Shown here: one piece after another, positions 1-10,796 of the stretch
Layout of the letters: each line of letters begins with the position of its first letter
Numbering within the stretch: position 1 is the first letter of the stretch
Notes under the pieces: model-generated
What the model saw: the letters and a program-made list of their open reading frames with translations, nothing else
The model's database searches: none
What the model was told of the DNA's origin: nothing
NCBI RefSeq assembly: GCF_945859685.1
Contig: NC_079149.1
Span: forward strand, 16,279,118-16,343,117
DNA: 64,000 nt
Source: Eupeodes corollae
Taxonomy: Eukaryota > Arthropoda > Insecta > Diptera > Syrphidae
Reading direction: 5' to 3'
Made by a program: the position numbers and the translations under genes

Positions 1-1
1 T

Positions 2-3000
2 TCGGATTCAACTTTAAAACCAGCCATCAAATCAAGGCCAACTTTCGTGAACCATCATCGACCTCAAACTTCGCTAGCTGTTAGCCAACGATCCTGCACT
101 CATTGCGGAGACAAGACCCATTTGATTACAAGTTGTAAAACTTTTCTCGAGCTGTCGGTCATGGATCGCTTTTGGAAATCCAAAAAATTAGGTCTATGTT
201 TGAATTGCTTAGTTAAAGGGCATAATGTTTCTAGGTGTCCATCGCATTTTAAGTGCCAAGTTTGTAAACAACCACATCATAGTCTTTTACATAGAAATAA
301 AACAGATCCTGTTATTGTTGGTACTGATGCTCAACAACACACACCTCAGCCAACTTCGTCAGCTGCAGTGCACTCGGCACTGCAAAGGGAGCGTATTCCT
401 GAAGGGCAAGTCATACTGGCAACTGCTTTAGTTCTCGTAAAAGATGCATCAGGAGGTTTTCAGTTGGGTAGGACTCTACTTGATTCAGGTTCTCAGGTAA
501 ATTTTATAAATGAGAAATTCGCTAACTCACTTGGACTACAAAAGGACAAAAAGGTAGTGGACATCATAGGAATTGGTACAACAGAAACAAAAACAAAACA
601 TCAAACACAAACTACAATTCGCTCAAGATATTCCAATTTTGAAATAACTCTTGAATTTTTAGTCGCTCCATCAATTACTGGATATCAGCCTGAAGCAGCG
701 CTTAATGTTAGCAATTGGAATCTTCCGCTGAACTCAGAGCTTGCCGATGAGAGTTTTAATCAACCTGGTCAAATAGATTTGTTGTTAGGGGCAGAAGCAT
801 TTTTTGAATTACTCGAATCAGGTCAAGTTAAACTGGGCGATGGACTGCCGTCATTGCAAAAAACAGCTCTAGGATGGATTGTATCGGGAAGATACAGGAC
901 AGAACTCAACAACAAGAGAAAATCATGCTTCATCAATTCAAAAGAAGATTCACTTCATAGATACGTTGAAAAATTCTTTGAACTAGAAGAGATTCAGGAT
1001 CTTAAATGCAAATGGTCTGAGGAGCAAACTGAATGTGAATATCATTTCAGAAATACTGTGGAGGTTCTTCCAAGTGGTCGTCTTATGGTTCAACTGCCTT
1101 TGAAGAAAGATCCTTCTTGTCTTGGAGCTTCTTATGACATCGCATTTCGAAGGTTTTTATCTCTTGAGCGCAGATTATCTAAAAATACAGCTTTGAAAAC
1201 ACAATATGTCGACTTCATGAAAGAATATGAGTCTTTAGGTCATATGTCGCTGGTATCCAATCCAAATCTTGAACAAACTCATTATTATTTGCCACATCAA
1301 TGTGTAGTACGTCCTGATAGCGTGTCTACAAAATTACGCGTAGTTTTCGACGCGTCTTGTCGCACTTCTTCGCAAATTTCCTTAAACGGAATCCTCATGG
1401 TCGGTCCTACAATACAGGATGAACTTCTCATCACACTACTTCGTTTTCGATTATACAGATATGCCTTGACTGCAGACATAGTCAAAATGTATCGACAAGT
1501 CTTGGTTCATCCATCGCATAGAAGTTTGCAATACATTTTGTGGAGAGAAAATCCACAAACTCCTATAAAAACATACCAATTAAACACCATCACATATGGT
1601 ACTTCATCGGCTCCGTTCCTGGCAATTCGTTGTTTGAAATTCTTGGCAGATACCAACCAAGATCGCTTCAGTTTAGGTGCTTCATGTCTTAGAACAGACT
1701 TTTATGTGGACGATATGCTAACTGGGGCAGACGATTTAGAAACGTTAACTCGCAAAAGGAACGAAGTAGTCGCCATCTTGAATTCTGCTGGATTAGAGCT
1801 GTCAAAATGGAACAGCAATCATTGTTCCTTGATTCAAGAAGCTACAAGAAAAGAATTTAAGCTTACCGAATCAAACCTTACAAGTACTTTAGGTATAGCT
1901 TGGAATCCTAGTACTGATCAGTTCAGTTTTTCGTACAAACCGAACCAAACATATACGAGGTATACTAAAAGATCGATTCTCTCACTTGCGTCTTCACTTT
2001 TTGATCCAATGGGTTTGCTTAGTCCCATCATCATTCGAGCAAAGATAGTTCTCCAGCAGCTTTGGATAGAAAAGCTGGATTGGGATGACTCCATTCCAGA
2101 AGCAATCGAAGCAGAATGGCGTCAATTCATCAATGATCTTCACTCACTACAAAATTTGAATGTTCCTCGATATGTTTTTTTTGAAAACAAAATAAGTTGT
2201 GAAGTCCATGGTTTTGCAGACGCGTCAATGAAGGCTTATGGGTGTTGTATATATTTGCGAAGTTTAGATTCCTACGGGTCAGTAAATGTGAAGCTGTTAG
2301 TCGCAAAATCTCGAGTTGCACCCGCAAAAAAGAAACAACTTCCCAGACTTGAACTTTGTGCAGCACACCTTTTATCGAAACTCTGGGTCAAAATTCAAAA
2401 AATAATGGATACAAACTACTCGAAGGCGTACTTTTGGACTGATTCGACAATCGTGTTGCATTGGATTTCTACACATTCGTCGAAATTAAACACGTTTGTT
2501 GGAAATCGAGTAGCGGAAATCCAGGATACGACAAAAGAGGTGGTTTGGAGACATGTTCCAACACACGACAATCCTGCAGATGTAGTTTCGCGAGGATGCA
2601 CGGTAGATGAAATAAGAAATTCCATTTGGATTGAGGGTCCATCATTTCTGGCCAAAGCAGAAGAAGAATGGCCATCCACAGCAGAAATCGTTCTTTCTCC
2701 AGAAGAAGTTTCATTAGAGAAAAGAAAAACAGCGCTGAGCTGTCAACAGCTCAAACCAAACTATTATCTCGACCTGATAGAAAGAGTAAGCTCGTATACA
2801 AAACTTATACGAATCTTCGCATACGTCAATAGATATCTCAATCTTCGAGTATGGAGAATGCCATTTCCAAGTGAATACCTGACAGCTTACGAGCTAGAAA
2901 ACTCGCTTAAAATTATCGTTTATTTAATACAAAAGAAGTATTTTTCGCAAGAAATTGCAGCAATCAATGCAAATAAATCACTAAAAGGTTCTATTAAATC

Positions 3001-4255
3001 CTTAAGTCCGTTCATCGAGGATGAAGAGTTAAGGGGGATTCGTTTGTTAAGAGTCGGAGGCCGATTAAAGCATGCGAATATCCCAGAGGAAAGCAAACAT
3101 CCACTTTTACTGCCAAAGGATTGCAATTTCACCAAAACTCTCGTCAGACATCTTCATCACTTAAATTACCATGCTGGTCCAAAGGCTCTTGTTGCTTTGT
3201 CGAGACAAACCTTTTGGATTGTTAATGTTCGTGAGGTAGCACGATGGGTCGTCCGAAAGTGCCCACACTGTGCCAGGTACAGGCCAAAACTATTCGAGCA
3301 GGTAATGGGAGATTTGCCTGCAGCTAGATTAACCCAATCTCGCCCATTTTTATGTTGCGGGGTGGACTTTTGTGGTCCAATATACACTTATTACAAAATT
3401 CGTGGCAAGGTGCCATACAAAACATATGTGGCTGTCTTTGTTTGTTTTTCGTCAAAAGCAGTCCATTTAGAAGCTGTGTCTGACCTTTCAGCGGATGCCT
3501 TTATAGCTGCCTTAAAAAGGATGATAGGTCGTAGAGGTCTCCCTAAAACCATTCATTGTGACAATGCCACAAATTTTGTTGGCGCGCAGTCAAAATTAAA
3601 AGAACTGCGCGATATGTTGTTCAAACGTTCTATTCAAGAAAATATTATAAATTTCTGTTCTAATGCTTCCATAAACTTTCATTTTATACCCCCCAGGGCA
3701 CCTAATTTCGGTGGAATTTGGGAAGCGGCCGTAAAAACAGCAAAAGGCCATCTTTATCGCAGTCTCGGCGGTGCAAAACTGAACTTTGAAGAGCTGACAA
3801 CGGCACTGGTAGAGATCGAGGCCATAATGAACTCCAGGCCAATTACTCCAATGTCTCCTGATCCCAACGATCTGGAAGCGTTAACGCCAGCTCATTTCCT
3901 AGTTGGGTCTTCTCTCAGAGCGATTCCGGAACCAAGTCACGAAGTGTCTGACATAAGCCATCTGGAAAGGTGGCGTCGAATCAATGCCGTAAAAACCCAC
4001 TTCTGGAAGCGGTGGTCATCGGAATACGTCCTAGAACTCCAAAATCGTGCCAAATGGACAACTTCAACTCCAAACCTCGAAATTGGTAGTCTCGTCATAA
4101 TCCATGAAGATAACTTGCCACCCCAAAAGTGGCTTATGGGAAAAGTCGTAAAACTAATCAAGGGTCCTGATGGTCATGTACGTGTAGCCGATGTTAAAAC
4201 GTCACGAGGAGAGTTTCGAAGGCCAATTCGAAAACTAGCAGCGATACCGTCTTAA
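2..4255 (+). CDS. BEL/Pao retrotransposon gag-pol polyprotein (5' cut by window edge)
   Basis: One uninterrupted frame runs from the window edge to a TAA, so the coding region is open at its 5' end; the first in-frame ATG is not a credible start. Counting residues from position 47, gag zinc knuckles of the form CX2CX4HX4C lie at about residues 17-30 and 51-64. They are followed by an aspartic protease (LLDSGSQVNFIN, about 146), a reverse transcriptase with the BEL/Pao active site FYVDDMLTGAD, an RNase H region (FADASMKAYG, FWTDSTIVLHW), an integrase zinc finger (HHLNYHAG ... CPHCARY) and an integrase core whose D, D and E sit in GVDFCGP, HCDNATNFVG and APNFGGIWEAA. This domain order is that of BEL/Pao. 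The protein would copy element RNA into DNA and integrate it. The intact frame and complete catalytic motifs suggest a young copy. Confidence 0.95.
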   Translation, partial: SDSTLKPAIKSRPTFVNHHRPQTSLAVSQRSCTHCGDKTHLITSCKTFLELSVMDRFWKSKKLGLCLNCLVKGHNVSRCPSHFKCQVCKQPHHSLLHRNKTDPVIVGTDAQQHTPQPTSSAAVHSALQRERIPEGQVILATALVLVKDASGGFQLGRTLLDSGSQVNFINEKFANSLGLQKDKKVVDIIGIGTTETKTKHQTQTTIRSRYSNFEITLEFLVAPSITGYQPEAALNVSNWNLPLNSELADESFNQPGQIDLLLGAEAFFELLESGQVKLGDGLPSLQKTALGWIVSGRYRTELNNKRKSCFINSKEDSLHRYVEKFFELEEIQDLKCKWSEEQTECEYHFRNTVEVLPSGRLMVQLPLKKDPSCLGASYDIAFRRFLSLERRLSKNTALKTQYVDFMKEYESLGHMSLVSNPNLEQTHYYLPHQCVVRPDSVSTKLRVVFDASCRTSSQISLNGILMVGPTIQDELLITLLRFRLYRYALTADIVKMYRQVLVHPSHRSLQYILWRENPQTPIKTYQLNTITYGTSSAPFLAIRCLKFLADTNQDRFSLGASCLRTDFYVDDMLTGADDLETLTRKRNEVVAILNSAGLELSKWNSNHCSLIQEATRKEFKLTESNLTSTLGIAWNPSTDQFSFSYKPNQTYTRYTKRSILSLASSLFDPMGLLSPIIIRAKIVLQQLWIEKLDWDDSIPEAIEAEWRQFINDLHSLQNLNVPRYVFFENKISCEVHGFADASMKAYGCCIYLRSLDSYGSVNVKLLVAKSRVAPAKKKQLPRLELCAAHLLSKLWVKIQKIMDTNYSKAYFWTDSTIVLHWISTHSSKLNTFVGNRVAEIQDTTKEVVWRHVPTHDNPADVVSRGCTVDEIRNSIWIEGPSFLAKAEEEWPSTAEIVLSPEEVSLEKRKTALSCQQLKPNYYLDLIERVSSYTKLIRIFAYVNRYLNLRVWRMPFPSEYLTAYELENSLKIIVYLIQKKYFSQEIAAINANKSLKGSIKSLSPFIEDEELRGIRLLRVGGRLKHANIPEESKHPLLLPKDCNFTKTLVRHLHHLNYHAGPKALVALSRQTFWIVNVREVARWVVRKCPHCARYRPKLFEQVMGDLPAARLTQSRPFLCCGVDFCGPIYTYYKIRGKVPYKTYVAVFVCFSSKAVHLEAVSDLSADAFIAALKRMIGRRGLPKTIHCDNATNFVGAQSKLKELRDMLFKRSIQENIINFCSNASINFHFIPPRAPNFGGIWEAAVKTAKGHLYRSLGGAKLNFEELTTALVEIEAIMNSRPITPMSPDPNDLEALTPAHFLVGSSLRAIPEPSHEVSDISHLERWRRINAVKTHFWKRWSSEYVLELQNRAKWTTSTPNLEIGSLVIIHEDNLPPQKWLMGKVVKLIKGPDGHVRVADVKTSRGEFRRPIRKLAAIPS

Positions 4256-4282
4256 AAGGAAGTCCTTTCAAAGGAGGCGGAA

Positions 4283-4640
4283 TGTTGGAGCCAATCAAAT
4301 CATCAAAAAATATTTACTATTAATAACTATCTTAATTTGTATTTGTACTTAAACCATTCAATTACTATAAACTTGCTTTTATTTTCATTCAAATTAAGCG
4401 CCTAAATTATACCAATCGCCATAATTTTTACATTTGAATTCGCCCTAAAAATTGTATTTTTAAATTTAACGTAACTTCTCTCTTGAAAAATGTGTGTATA
4501 AATAGAAGCTTATAAATGAAATAAAAGCTCCTTCTTGTATTAAACCCTACTGGGAAATCACTGTCTTTTACTTTTAAACGTCGCTCGCTATAAAGACTTG
4601 TCAATTTCGCATATTTCGCTACCGTTAATTAGTTAACGCA
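4283..4640 (+). repeat. 3' LTR of the BEL/Pao element with preceding polypurine tract
   Basis: A purine run (AAAGGAGGCGGAA, 4270-4282) sits 15 bp after the pol stop and is followed by TGTTGGAG, the usual TG start of an LTR. Inside are a TATAAATA box (about 4497) and AATAAA (about 4519). The 3' edge is uncertain: CA dinucleotides at 4640 and 4646 are both possible, and the 5' LTR needed to decide is outside the window. Confidence 0.75.
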
Positions 4641-4718
4641 TCAATCAGGATCTAATCTATCTTTTGTATCGAAAAGAACACATATAGAGATCCCGGGTTG
4701 ACGGTCAGTTTCATTTGA

Positions 4719-5516
4719 TCGTTCAAAGCGAGAAACTATTTTTTTCAAAGAGCAGGCTTACCAGGGATAGTTGGATGTGTAGACGGAACTCACATTGGTA
4801 TCATAGCTCCTGCTCAGTTACAACACCAATATTTAAATAGAAAAGGTTTTTACAGCTTAAATGCGATGGTGGTAAAGTACTTCAAAATTGAATCTTGATG
4901 TTTAGGTAAAACTTTTTCTTTTTAAGGCTTGTGACAATAATGGAGTAATACGATTTATTGATGCTAGATATCCTGGTTCTACGCATGACTCGTTTGTGTG
5001 GAATCATAGTGCGTTAAAGGATTTGTTGGAAAGGTATTGGATAAATGGAGAGCGGTCAAGATATCTTGGTATGTGAATCATACTCTTATATTAGCATATG
5101 TTTAAACAATTTTTTGTTTTTAAAAATTCTAGGAGATTCAGGTTATCCTCTACTGCCGTATTTAATCGTTCCATTTAGAAATGCCTCCTCAGGGTCTAGA
5201 GAAGGACTATTCAATAAAAAAACATGCGAAGGCAAGAAACATTATTGAGAGAACAATTGGCGTTTTAAAAAGTAGATTCAGGTCAGTTTTGAATGAGCGA
5301 AAACTGCACTACAGTCCACAGAAAGCCATCAAAATAGTTAACGCTTCTTGTGCACTGCATAATATTTGTAGAAAGTACAACATTCCAGATCCAGAGGCAG
5401 TGGAAGAAGAAACCTTGCAATCCAATGAGATTGAAAATGAACCAACGGAATTGGACACTGCTAATTTATCATCAGAAGGTACCCGAATAAGAAATGAAAT
5501 ATTATTTTCTCTTTAG
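4719..5516 (+). pseudogene. HARBI1-like Harbinger transposase, 5' truncated, one frameshift
   Basis: Three exons can be joined by GT-AG introns: 4719-4871, 4927-5068 and 5133-5516. They read AGLPGIVGCVDGTHIG, then ACDNNGVIRFIDARYPGSTH, then GDSGYPLLPY and IIERTIGVLKSRF. The D in CVDGTH, the D in THDSF and the E in IIERT are the expected DDE residues. Downstream of GDSGYP the frame must shift by one base at an A7 run (5216-5222) to continue into KKHAKARNIIERT; this is a real mutation or a homopolymer sequencing error. Upstream of 4719 an in-frame TGA and the adjoining BEL LTR hide the N-terminus. The product would be the nuclease that cuts and pastes the element, working with the Myb-like protein encoded opposite. 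An acidic tail ends at TAG 5514-5516. Confidence 0.8.
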
Positions 5517-5889
5517 GAAATGTTTTTTTTTTATTTTTCTATTTTATACTTAAAGCTAATAATAAGATACAGTAGAATAATGAAGTAAAGAAGTTAAAAA
5601 AATCTATTAAAAAATTCATAATATATACACAGATGATAAATATTAATAAAATGAAAATAATAATGAAAATAAATAAAGAATTTAGTTTAGTGAAAAAAAA
5701 AACGATTTCATACATTTATATACATTTGTTCTAATTCTACTTTCTTATACTATTTTGGGTGGTATTGTAATTTACATTCCAGTTTTTTTATTTTCAAATC
5801 CAGAAGATCTTTATGTTGTTGCGCCTTCTGCACATTTTCTCTCTCCTTCCGTTTTTCCTTTGCTTTCAGTATCTCAACATGTTCCTTGT
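5517..5889. other. AT-rich spacer between the convergent Harbinger genes
   Basis: About 370 bp of very AT-rich DNA between the two stop codons. It presumably holds both 3' ends. I see no gene or repeat in it. Confidence 0.6.
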
Positions 5890-6637
5890 TTACTTCATAA
5901 TTCTTTCTTGAATATCTTGCCATTTCGGAAAGAGATTTTTGAATTGAATCCGACGCAACAAGAAGTTTTTCTTGAGTCTCCGTTTGTTTTTGAGGAGTTT
6001 GACTCGTTCATCCACAAACTTTCCCCTGCTTCTACGACATTCGTTGATTTTTGTTGACTGGGCTGATGTCATTGCCATGGGAGCATCTTCAACTTCAACG
6101 TCTGCATTATTTGAGTCGGGTTGTTCCACTGTTGCAGTTGAATTTGTTCCAAATGTATTACCCATTGGATTTACAGCTTGCTGCAAACTTAGCAAATTGT
6201 CAACTGCCTGTTCCAAAGGTGACAAAGTCAACTGCCGAAAAGGTCCTCCAACTGTTGCGACTACATCCTTTTTATTTGTCGCGATTTTCTTCTTCAATTT
6301 CAATTTATAGTCTAGCCAAACCTATAATATTTTATTTTATAAAACCGTTTTGTAATATTCTTTGTTACGTGCCTTATGCCACTCTTTACCCTCTCGTATA
6401 GGAGGTCCCAATGCGTTTAGCTCAAGGGCAAACGAATCCCAATATTGGGCTTGGTTTTTTTTGGATGATCCAAACGTCCCGACACCCTTGGCAATGTCGG
6501 GGTTTGCCTCCATTACCTCCACCAACTTTGAGAACTGGGCGTTGTTGGTTCTTTTAATGCTATACTAATAAAAGTTGTAATTATAATTTGTTTAATAATT
6601 ATTTAATTTGTTCTTACCTTTGTCGATTTTCACTCAT
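5890..6637 (-). CDS. Harbinger-encoded Myb/SANT-like DNA-binding protein (3 exons)
   Basis: On the minus strand a start ATG (6637-6635) opens a 20-nt exon (6637-6618, MSENRQ). A GTAAG donor and TATAG acceptor lead to exon 2 (6559-6369), and a second GT-AG intron leads to exon 3 (6311-5890). All phases agree. Exon 2 carries a zeste/Myb-type region: FSKLVEVMEANPDIAKG, then YWDSFALELNALGPP and KEWHKA, running across the junction into YKLKLKKKIATNKKD. A later segment, LSPLEQAVDNLL, is also typical. The C-terminus is lysine- and arginine-rich. In PIF/Harbinger elements the second protein binds the termini and helps the nuclease enter the nucleus; that role is inferred from the family. The frame appears intact, unlike its partner. 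Confidence 0.8.
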
Positions 6638-6880
6638 TTTTTTTATGTCGCAACAAAAAATGTATGTATGTATGTATTTCGAATTCAAAAAAAAACTGTG
6701 TTTTTTTCAAAGTCACCAAGAATTACAGTTCGACCGATTATGACAGATAAAGGCGAGCATTCGCCAATTGTAATAGAACGACATTTCAATTCGCCAAATT
6801 TTTGAAGTTTAAGGCGAACGTCAACTTGGCGAATCGCAAACAGTAATGCGAAAAAATCACATTCGCTTATTTGAATAGGC

Positions 6881-6904
6881 GACTCGCGAGTGATAATACG
6901 GCCC
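6881..6904. repeat. Right terminal inverted repeat of the Harbinger element
   Basis: Ends ...CGATAATACGGCCC-type, followed by TAA. The 170 bp inside it repeats short GGCGAA/TTCGCC motifs in both orientations, which could be sub-terminal transposase-binding sites. Confidence 0.65.
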
Positions 6905-7069
6905 TAATTAAAAATATTGATAAAATACATAGAAAAAATTAATTCGGTGTGATTAGCAATAATAAAAAAACTCAAAATTTTCATCAACGTTATAATAATT
7001 TTTATTTATTAGACTTTAAAAAAACTATTTCTATTATAGACCAAGACAAAATGTACTTTCAATAGCTAA

Positions 7070-8340
7070 TATGTATGACAAAATTTATGTAGAGAGGATG
7101 AGCTGTTAACTCGTTGGTGGTCGCTGGCAAAATCCATTTTTCGGCTACCTCAATAGGAAGGGGATCATCCCATCCAATTTTCATTGAATGTGCCCATAAC
7201 TCCTGGAATAGCACTTTTAACAAAATTGTAGAAGGAGCCAGAAAGCCAAGTGGATCAAAGATTTTGGAAATCTCTGACAACAGTTTCCTCTTTGTGGGCG
7301 TTGACGACGAATCATTAATAGAGATTTTGTAAGAGAAAATGTCCCGATGAGGATTCCAAATTAATCCAAGTACTTTTGTCCAATTATTAGAGGAGTCACG
7401 GTCAAGAGAAATTGTGGGTTCGGAACTAGTTCCTTCTAAGACTGGCCATCAATTAGAACTCCATTTGCTTAACTCTTAGCCGCCACAAGCCGAAGATGGT
7501 TCAATCATTTTTAAGCTCCAACATTTTAGTAACCGATTCTGCCCCGGTCATGTCATCAACATAATCATGCAAATAGAGAGTGAAGCAATAGGAAACTGTT
7601 TCTTGTATTCCAAGGCAAGCTGTTTCAAAACTCTCATTGCCAAAAAGGAACAGGTGAAGTACCGTAAATATCGGTACGCAATCGGTAATGACTAACTGGT
7701 TCCGTAGAATTCTCTCTCCACACAATACGCTGAAAATCCCTATTATTTGGGTCAATCCAAATTTGCCTGAACATCTTTACGATATTAGTTCCAAAAACAT
7801 ATCTGTGCACCCTAAACCGCAATCAAACGTTGATGAGGTTCCGCTGGAGAGGAGGTCCTACATGGAGGACCTCATTTAGACTGACACCCTTTGCTTCTCA
7901 ATGAGACCCATCAAAGACAACGCGTAGCTTGTTTGTAACCAATGCATGATGCGGCAAATAATAAATCTTCCCCGAAGATGGTTCAATTTCAGCTTCCGGA
8001 ATTTTCTCCATATGACCTAATTGCAAATATGCCCTCATTAAACAACAATATTCAAATTGTAGATTTGGCTGACGAGCAAAACGGCGTTCCATTGAGAACA
8101 ATCTGGATAAAGCTCCGGAGAGGGTGTTACTAAAAACGATGTCCTTTTGGCGAAAAGGAAGTTCGACAATGTATTTGTTTCGTGTAGACTCTTATATTTT
8201 TGATATTAGATCTTGTATCTTACTCCTTGAGGGCATCTCGTTATTGTATTCCAAAATGTCGCTGTGGACGCTGCTTAGCCTAGCACTTTCATTAAAAAAT
8301 TGCAGATTTCCCCTTTGGAGATACTTCAGTACTTTGTGAG
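7070..8340 (-). pseudogene. BEL/Pao pol remnant
   Basis: Read on the minus strand from 8340 down, several frames give consecutive pieces of BEL/Pao pol: MERRFARQPNLQFEY, YYLPHHALVTNKLRVVFDGS, then RFRVHRYVFGTNIVKMFRQ, a degraded active site HDYVDDMTGAES, and finally ISKIFDPLGFLAPSTILLK. The order is collinear with the intact element at the window start, but stops and frameshifts separate the pieces, and protease, RNase H and integrase are absent. This is an older family member, dead, abutting a LINE remnant at its 5' side. Confidence 0.85.
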
Positions 8341-8384
8341 GGAGAGGGTTGCTCGGACAGTTGTGGTGTCATAAGTACACCTCT

Positions 8385-9330
8385 TCATTGTTCCAAGTCC
8401 ATTTTTCGTTTCCAGCAAATCGTCCTCGTCCGTTGCGAAAAATCATGATTTTCGATTTGTTCGTATTGAGTTGAAGATTCCATAAGTAGCAATAGGTATT
8501 GCTGTAGTTTGTTGATCATCAACTGCATCATGTTGGGGCTCCCTGCTATCATGACAATGTCATCAGCATATAGTAGTAGCTTTATTGCAAGACCATCAAA
8601 CATTATACCACCAAGTAGGGAATCTTTGAGATCATTAAGAAAAATTGATAAGAGTATTGGGCTCAGAAGGTATCTCTGCTTGACTTCTGTTTTTGTAATT
8701 GCTTGGATCTTTTCGGTCACTCTTCTTTAGTAAAGGAAATATTATACTTTTCTTGAAGCTTTCCGGTGCCTTTCCAAAATTAAAAATAGATCTGTTAGCC
8801 TTTGTAAGCTCTTCTAGAAAAGTTTCGGTTGAATTTATGAAGAATTCATATGGAATACGATCTTCACCAGGAGCTTTGTTAGTGTTGCAGCGGGAAATGA
8901 CTCTGCTTACATCTTGTGCAATTATTGAGCGATCTAGCTCTTCTACTTTCAAAAATGGCAGCGCAAAGTGAAATTCGTTCATATTGATATTGTTTTTCAG
9001 GAGTTTTTCGAAATGGGTTGCTAACATAGAAGCAAAAATACTCCATTAGTAAATGGAGTATTTTTGCATAGAAGCATCAACTTTTATATTCTGCCCAAGA
9101 GTTGTGCCGTTTATTGTCTTCACAATCTTCCAGAAGGATCTGCTATCGTTAACATCCTTTAGTTTCAATGCTAGTGTGAGAATGTATGCTTTTTGTTTTT
9201 GTTCACACAGCGTTTTGTACTTTTTGTTTGCTTCTTGGTATAGGTATTTCGTGTTTGTGGTTCCAGTTTTTTTTTCAGTATCCTTAAAATTTGACGCAAA
9301 AATTGTTCTTGTTTGTTGTCCATTTTAATA
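8385..9330 (-). pseudogene. Non-LTR retrotransposon (LINE) RT remnant
   Basis: From about 9200 down the minus strand reads SRSFWKIVKTINGTTLG, a typical linker upstream of RT. It continues with FALPFLKVEELDRSI, the RT motif NTNKAPGEDRIPYEFF and PLLKKSDRKDPSNYKN. After a gap comes LLSPILLSIFLNDLKDSLLGG and the YADD box in KLLLYADDIVMIAGS. The segment between the early and middle RT motifs is deleted and frames shift, so it is inactive. The linker is interrupted by a 34-bp palindromic insertion (9033-9066). I cannot place it in a clade with confidence. Confidence 0.75.
9033..9066. mobile_element. 34-bp palindromic insertion with 8-bp target duplication (hAT-like minimal element)
   Basis: CATAGAAG is directly repeated at 9025-9032 and 9067-9074. 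Between the copies are two perfect 15-bp inverted arms (CAAAAATACTCCATT and its complement) around a 4-nt loop. Removing the insert and one repeat restores the LINE reading through that point. An 8-bp duplication and CA...TG termini fit hAT elements; no internal sequence remains. Confidence 0.8.
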
Positions 9331-9636
9331 CTTTTTTTTCCAAAAGTAACAAAGAATTATCAATAAAAAAAAATAAAAATTCACATCAAAAACTACAATT
9401 GACAACATATGTTTTTGACAGCTTATGTTTCTACGGAGATTCTTGTCCCACAAAACGATTCTTACTGTGGTATGTGCAGGATTTTTAATTTTAAAAATGT
9501 CGTATCTGCCAAAATTAAACAAATACGACAAAAGAAATACCCAAACGCATTCGACCTTGCACATACGACAAAATTAATATAAATTATCTCTGTAATTAAA
9601 ATACATATTAAAACATGCAAAACAGCACTTGAAAGA
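9331..9636. other. AT-rich spacer between two LINE remnants
   Basis: No recognisable coding or repeat signal; two near-inverse copies of a TCGTATCTGCC/ACATACGACA-like stretch occur at 9508-9570. I see nothing else in it. Confidence 0.4.
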
Positions 9637-10760
9637 TTATTTTTTGTTTGTCAAAACCGCATCAAAACTTGAAAATCGCACATATAGCAATAATTTTCTC
9701 AATCGATGGGATCGTAGCAAAAACGCAAAAATCTTTTCTGAATGGCTTCGAATCTTGTGACGTGTGAGGTGTAGTAAGATGACCATACTGACTGTACGTG
9801 TACAGGCATATCCAACGACTGGTCTCACAAATGAAACGAAAAGTAGTTTTAAAACATATGGGTCACGGAAATCACGTCTAAATCTCTTTATGAAACCCAG
9901 AACTCTATTTGCTTTTTTAACTATGAAGTTAATACGAGTATGTTCATTAAATGTTAGTTTAGGATCTAAGAGAACACTCAAGTCAGAAAGTCATGTAACT
10001 AAAAACGATTGGAACTTTTTTGTGTGTATAACTCATGGTTTTACATTTTAAACAAGACGATTATTATTTCACCATTCCCTGAAAAATATTCAGTCTTTTT
10101 GCAAGAGACGATAGTCAAATGTAGAGTTAAATTTGTTTTTAATTTTAATTTCATCAGCATATATGTATATTAGGACAGACGAATTTTGTATAATCGAAAC
10201 CAAGTCATTTATAAATCAAACAAATAGAATAGGACCAAGGTGACTACCCTGGGGGACACCAGAATTCACAACAAATCAACTTAAACACTCATTACTAAAT
10301 TTAACACTATAACGTCAAATACGAGAAGATCCAGTTTATGAAACAGTCGTTAAAACCTCGCTGTGATAGTTTTAAAAGTAATGATACATGACACAATTTG
10401 TCAAAGGACTTGCTGAACTCAGTAAAGATACAATCTACTTGTTTACGTTTTTCAAATACATCTAAACAAAAGGACATAAAGTAAAATAGATTAGTAACAG
10501 TTGAATTTTTAACAAAACCATGCTGGTTATCACAGGTCGGTAGTTCATTATTTCGTTTTTAGGACCTTTTTTTGTACTGGTATTATGAAGGAGCTCTTTC
10601 AGATAAAAGGAAACAGCGAGCTACTTAGAGACGTGTTGAAAAGAAAACATAACGGGTGTGCTAAATACGCAGCCCATTTCTTTTTAATGAATGATGGTAC
10701 ATCGTCGGGACAAGGACTAAAACATTCGTCAAGTTGTAGGATACTATTAAGGACAGTATT
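9637..10760 (-). pseudogene. Jockey/CR1-group LINE RT remnant
   Basis: Reading down from 10760 on the minus strand gives CFLFNTSLSSSLFPFIWKSS and IIPVQKKVLK (start of RT), then HGFVKNSTVTNLFYF and a degraded FSKSFDKLCHVSLL. Next come GVPQGSHLGPILF followed by FINDLVSIIQNSS with YADE in place of YADD, and finally LLDPKLTFNEHTRINFIVKKA and VLGFIKRFRRDFRDPYVLKLLF from the thumb region. In-frame stops and the altered active site show it is dead. Confidence 0.8.
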
Positions 10761-10796
10761 TTCTATTTGCTACTGGAAAGGAATGGAACATAAAGG

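Larger units (their letters stand above)
4647..6904 (+). mobile_element. PIF/Harbinger DNA transposon, right part
   Basis: Two convergent genes typical of the superfamily, a HARBI1-like nuclease (+) and a Myb/SANT-like protein (-), are followed by a right terminus whose outward reading starts GGGCCGTATTATCACTCGCG (6881-6904), with TAA directly outside (6905-6907), matching the TWA target preference. No matching left terminus is visible. The BEL LTR abuts the truncated 5' end of the nuclease gene, so the left part was probably separated by the BEL insertion and lies before the window. Confidence 0.8.

Noticed and set aside
5045..5248. Separate small ORF in the Harbinger transposase
   Set aside because: It reads through an intron with clear GT-AG ends; the spliced frame explains both sides.
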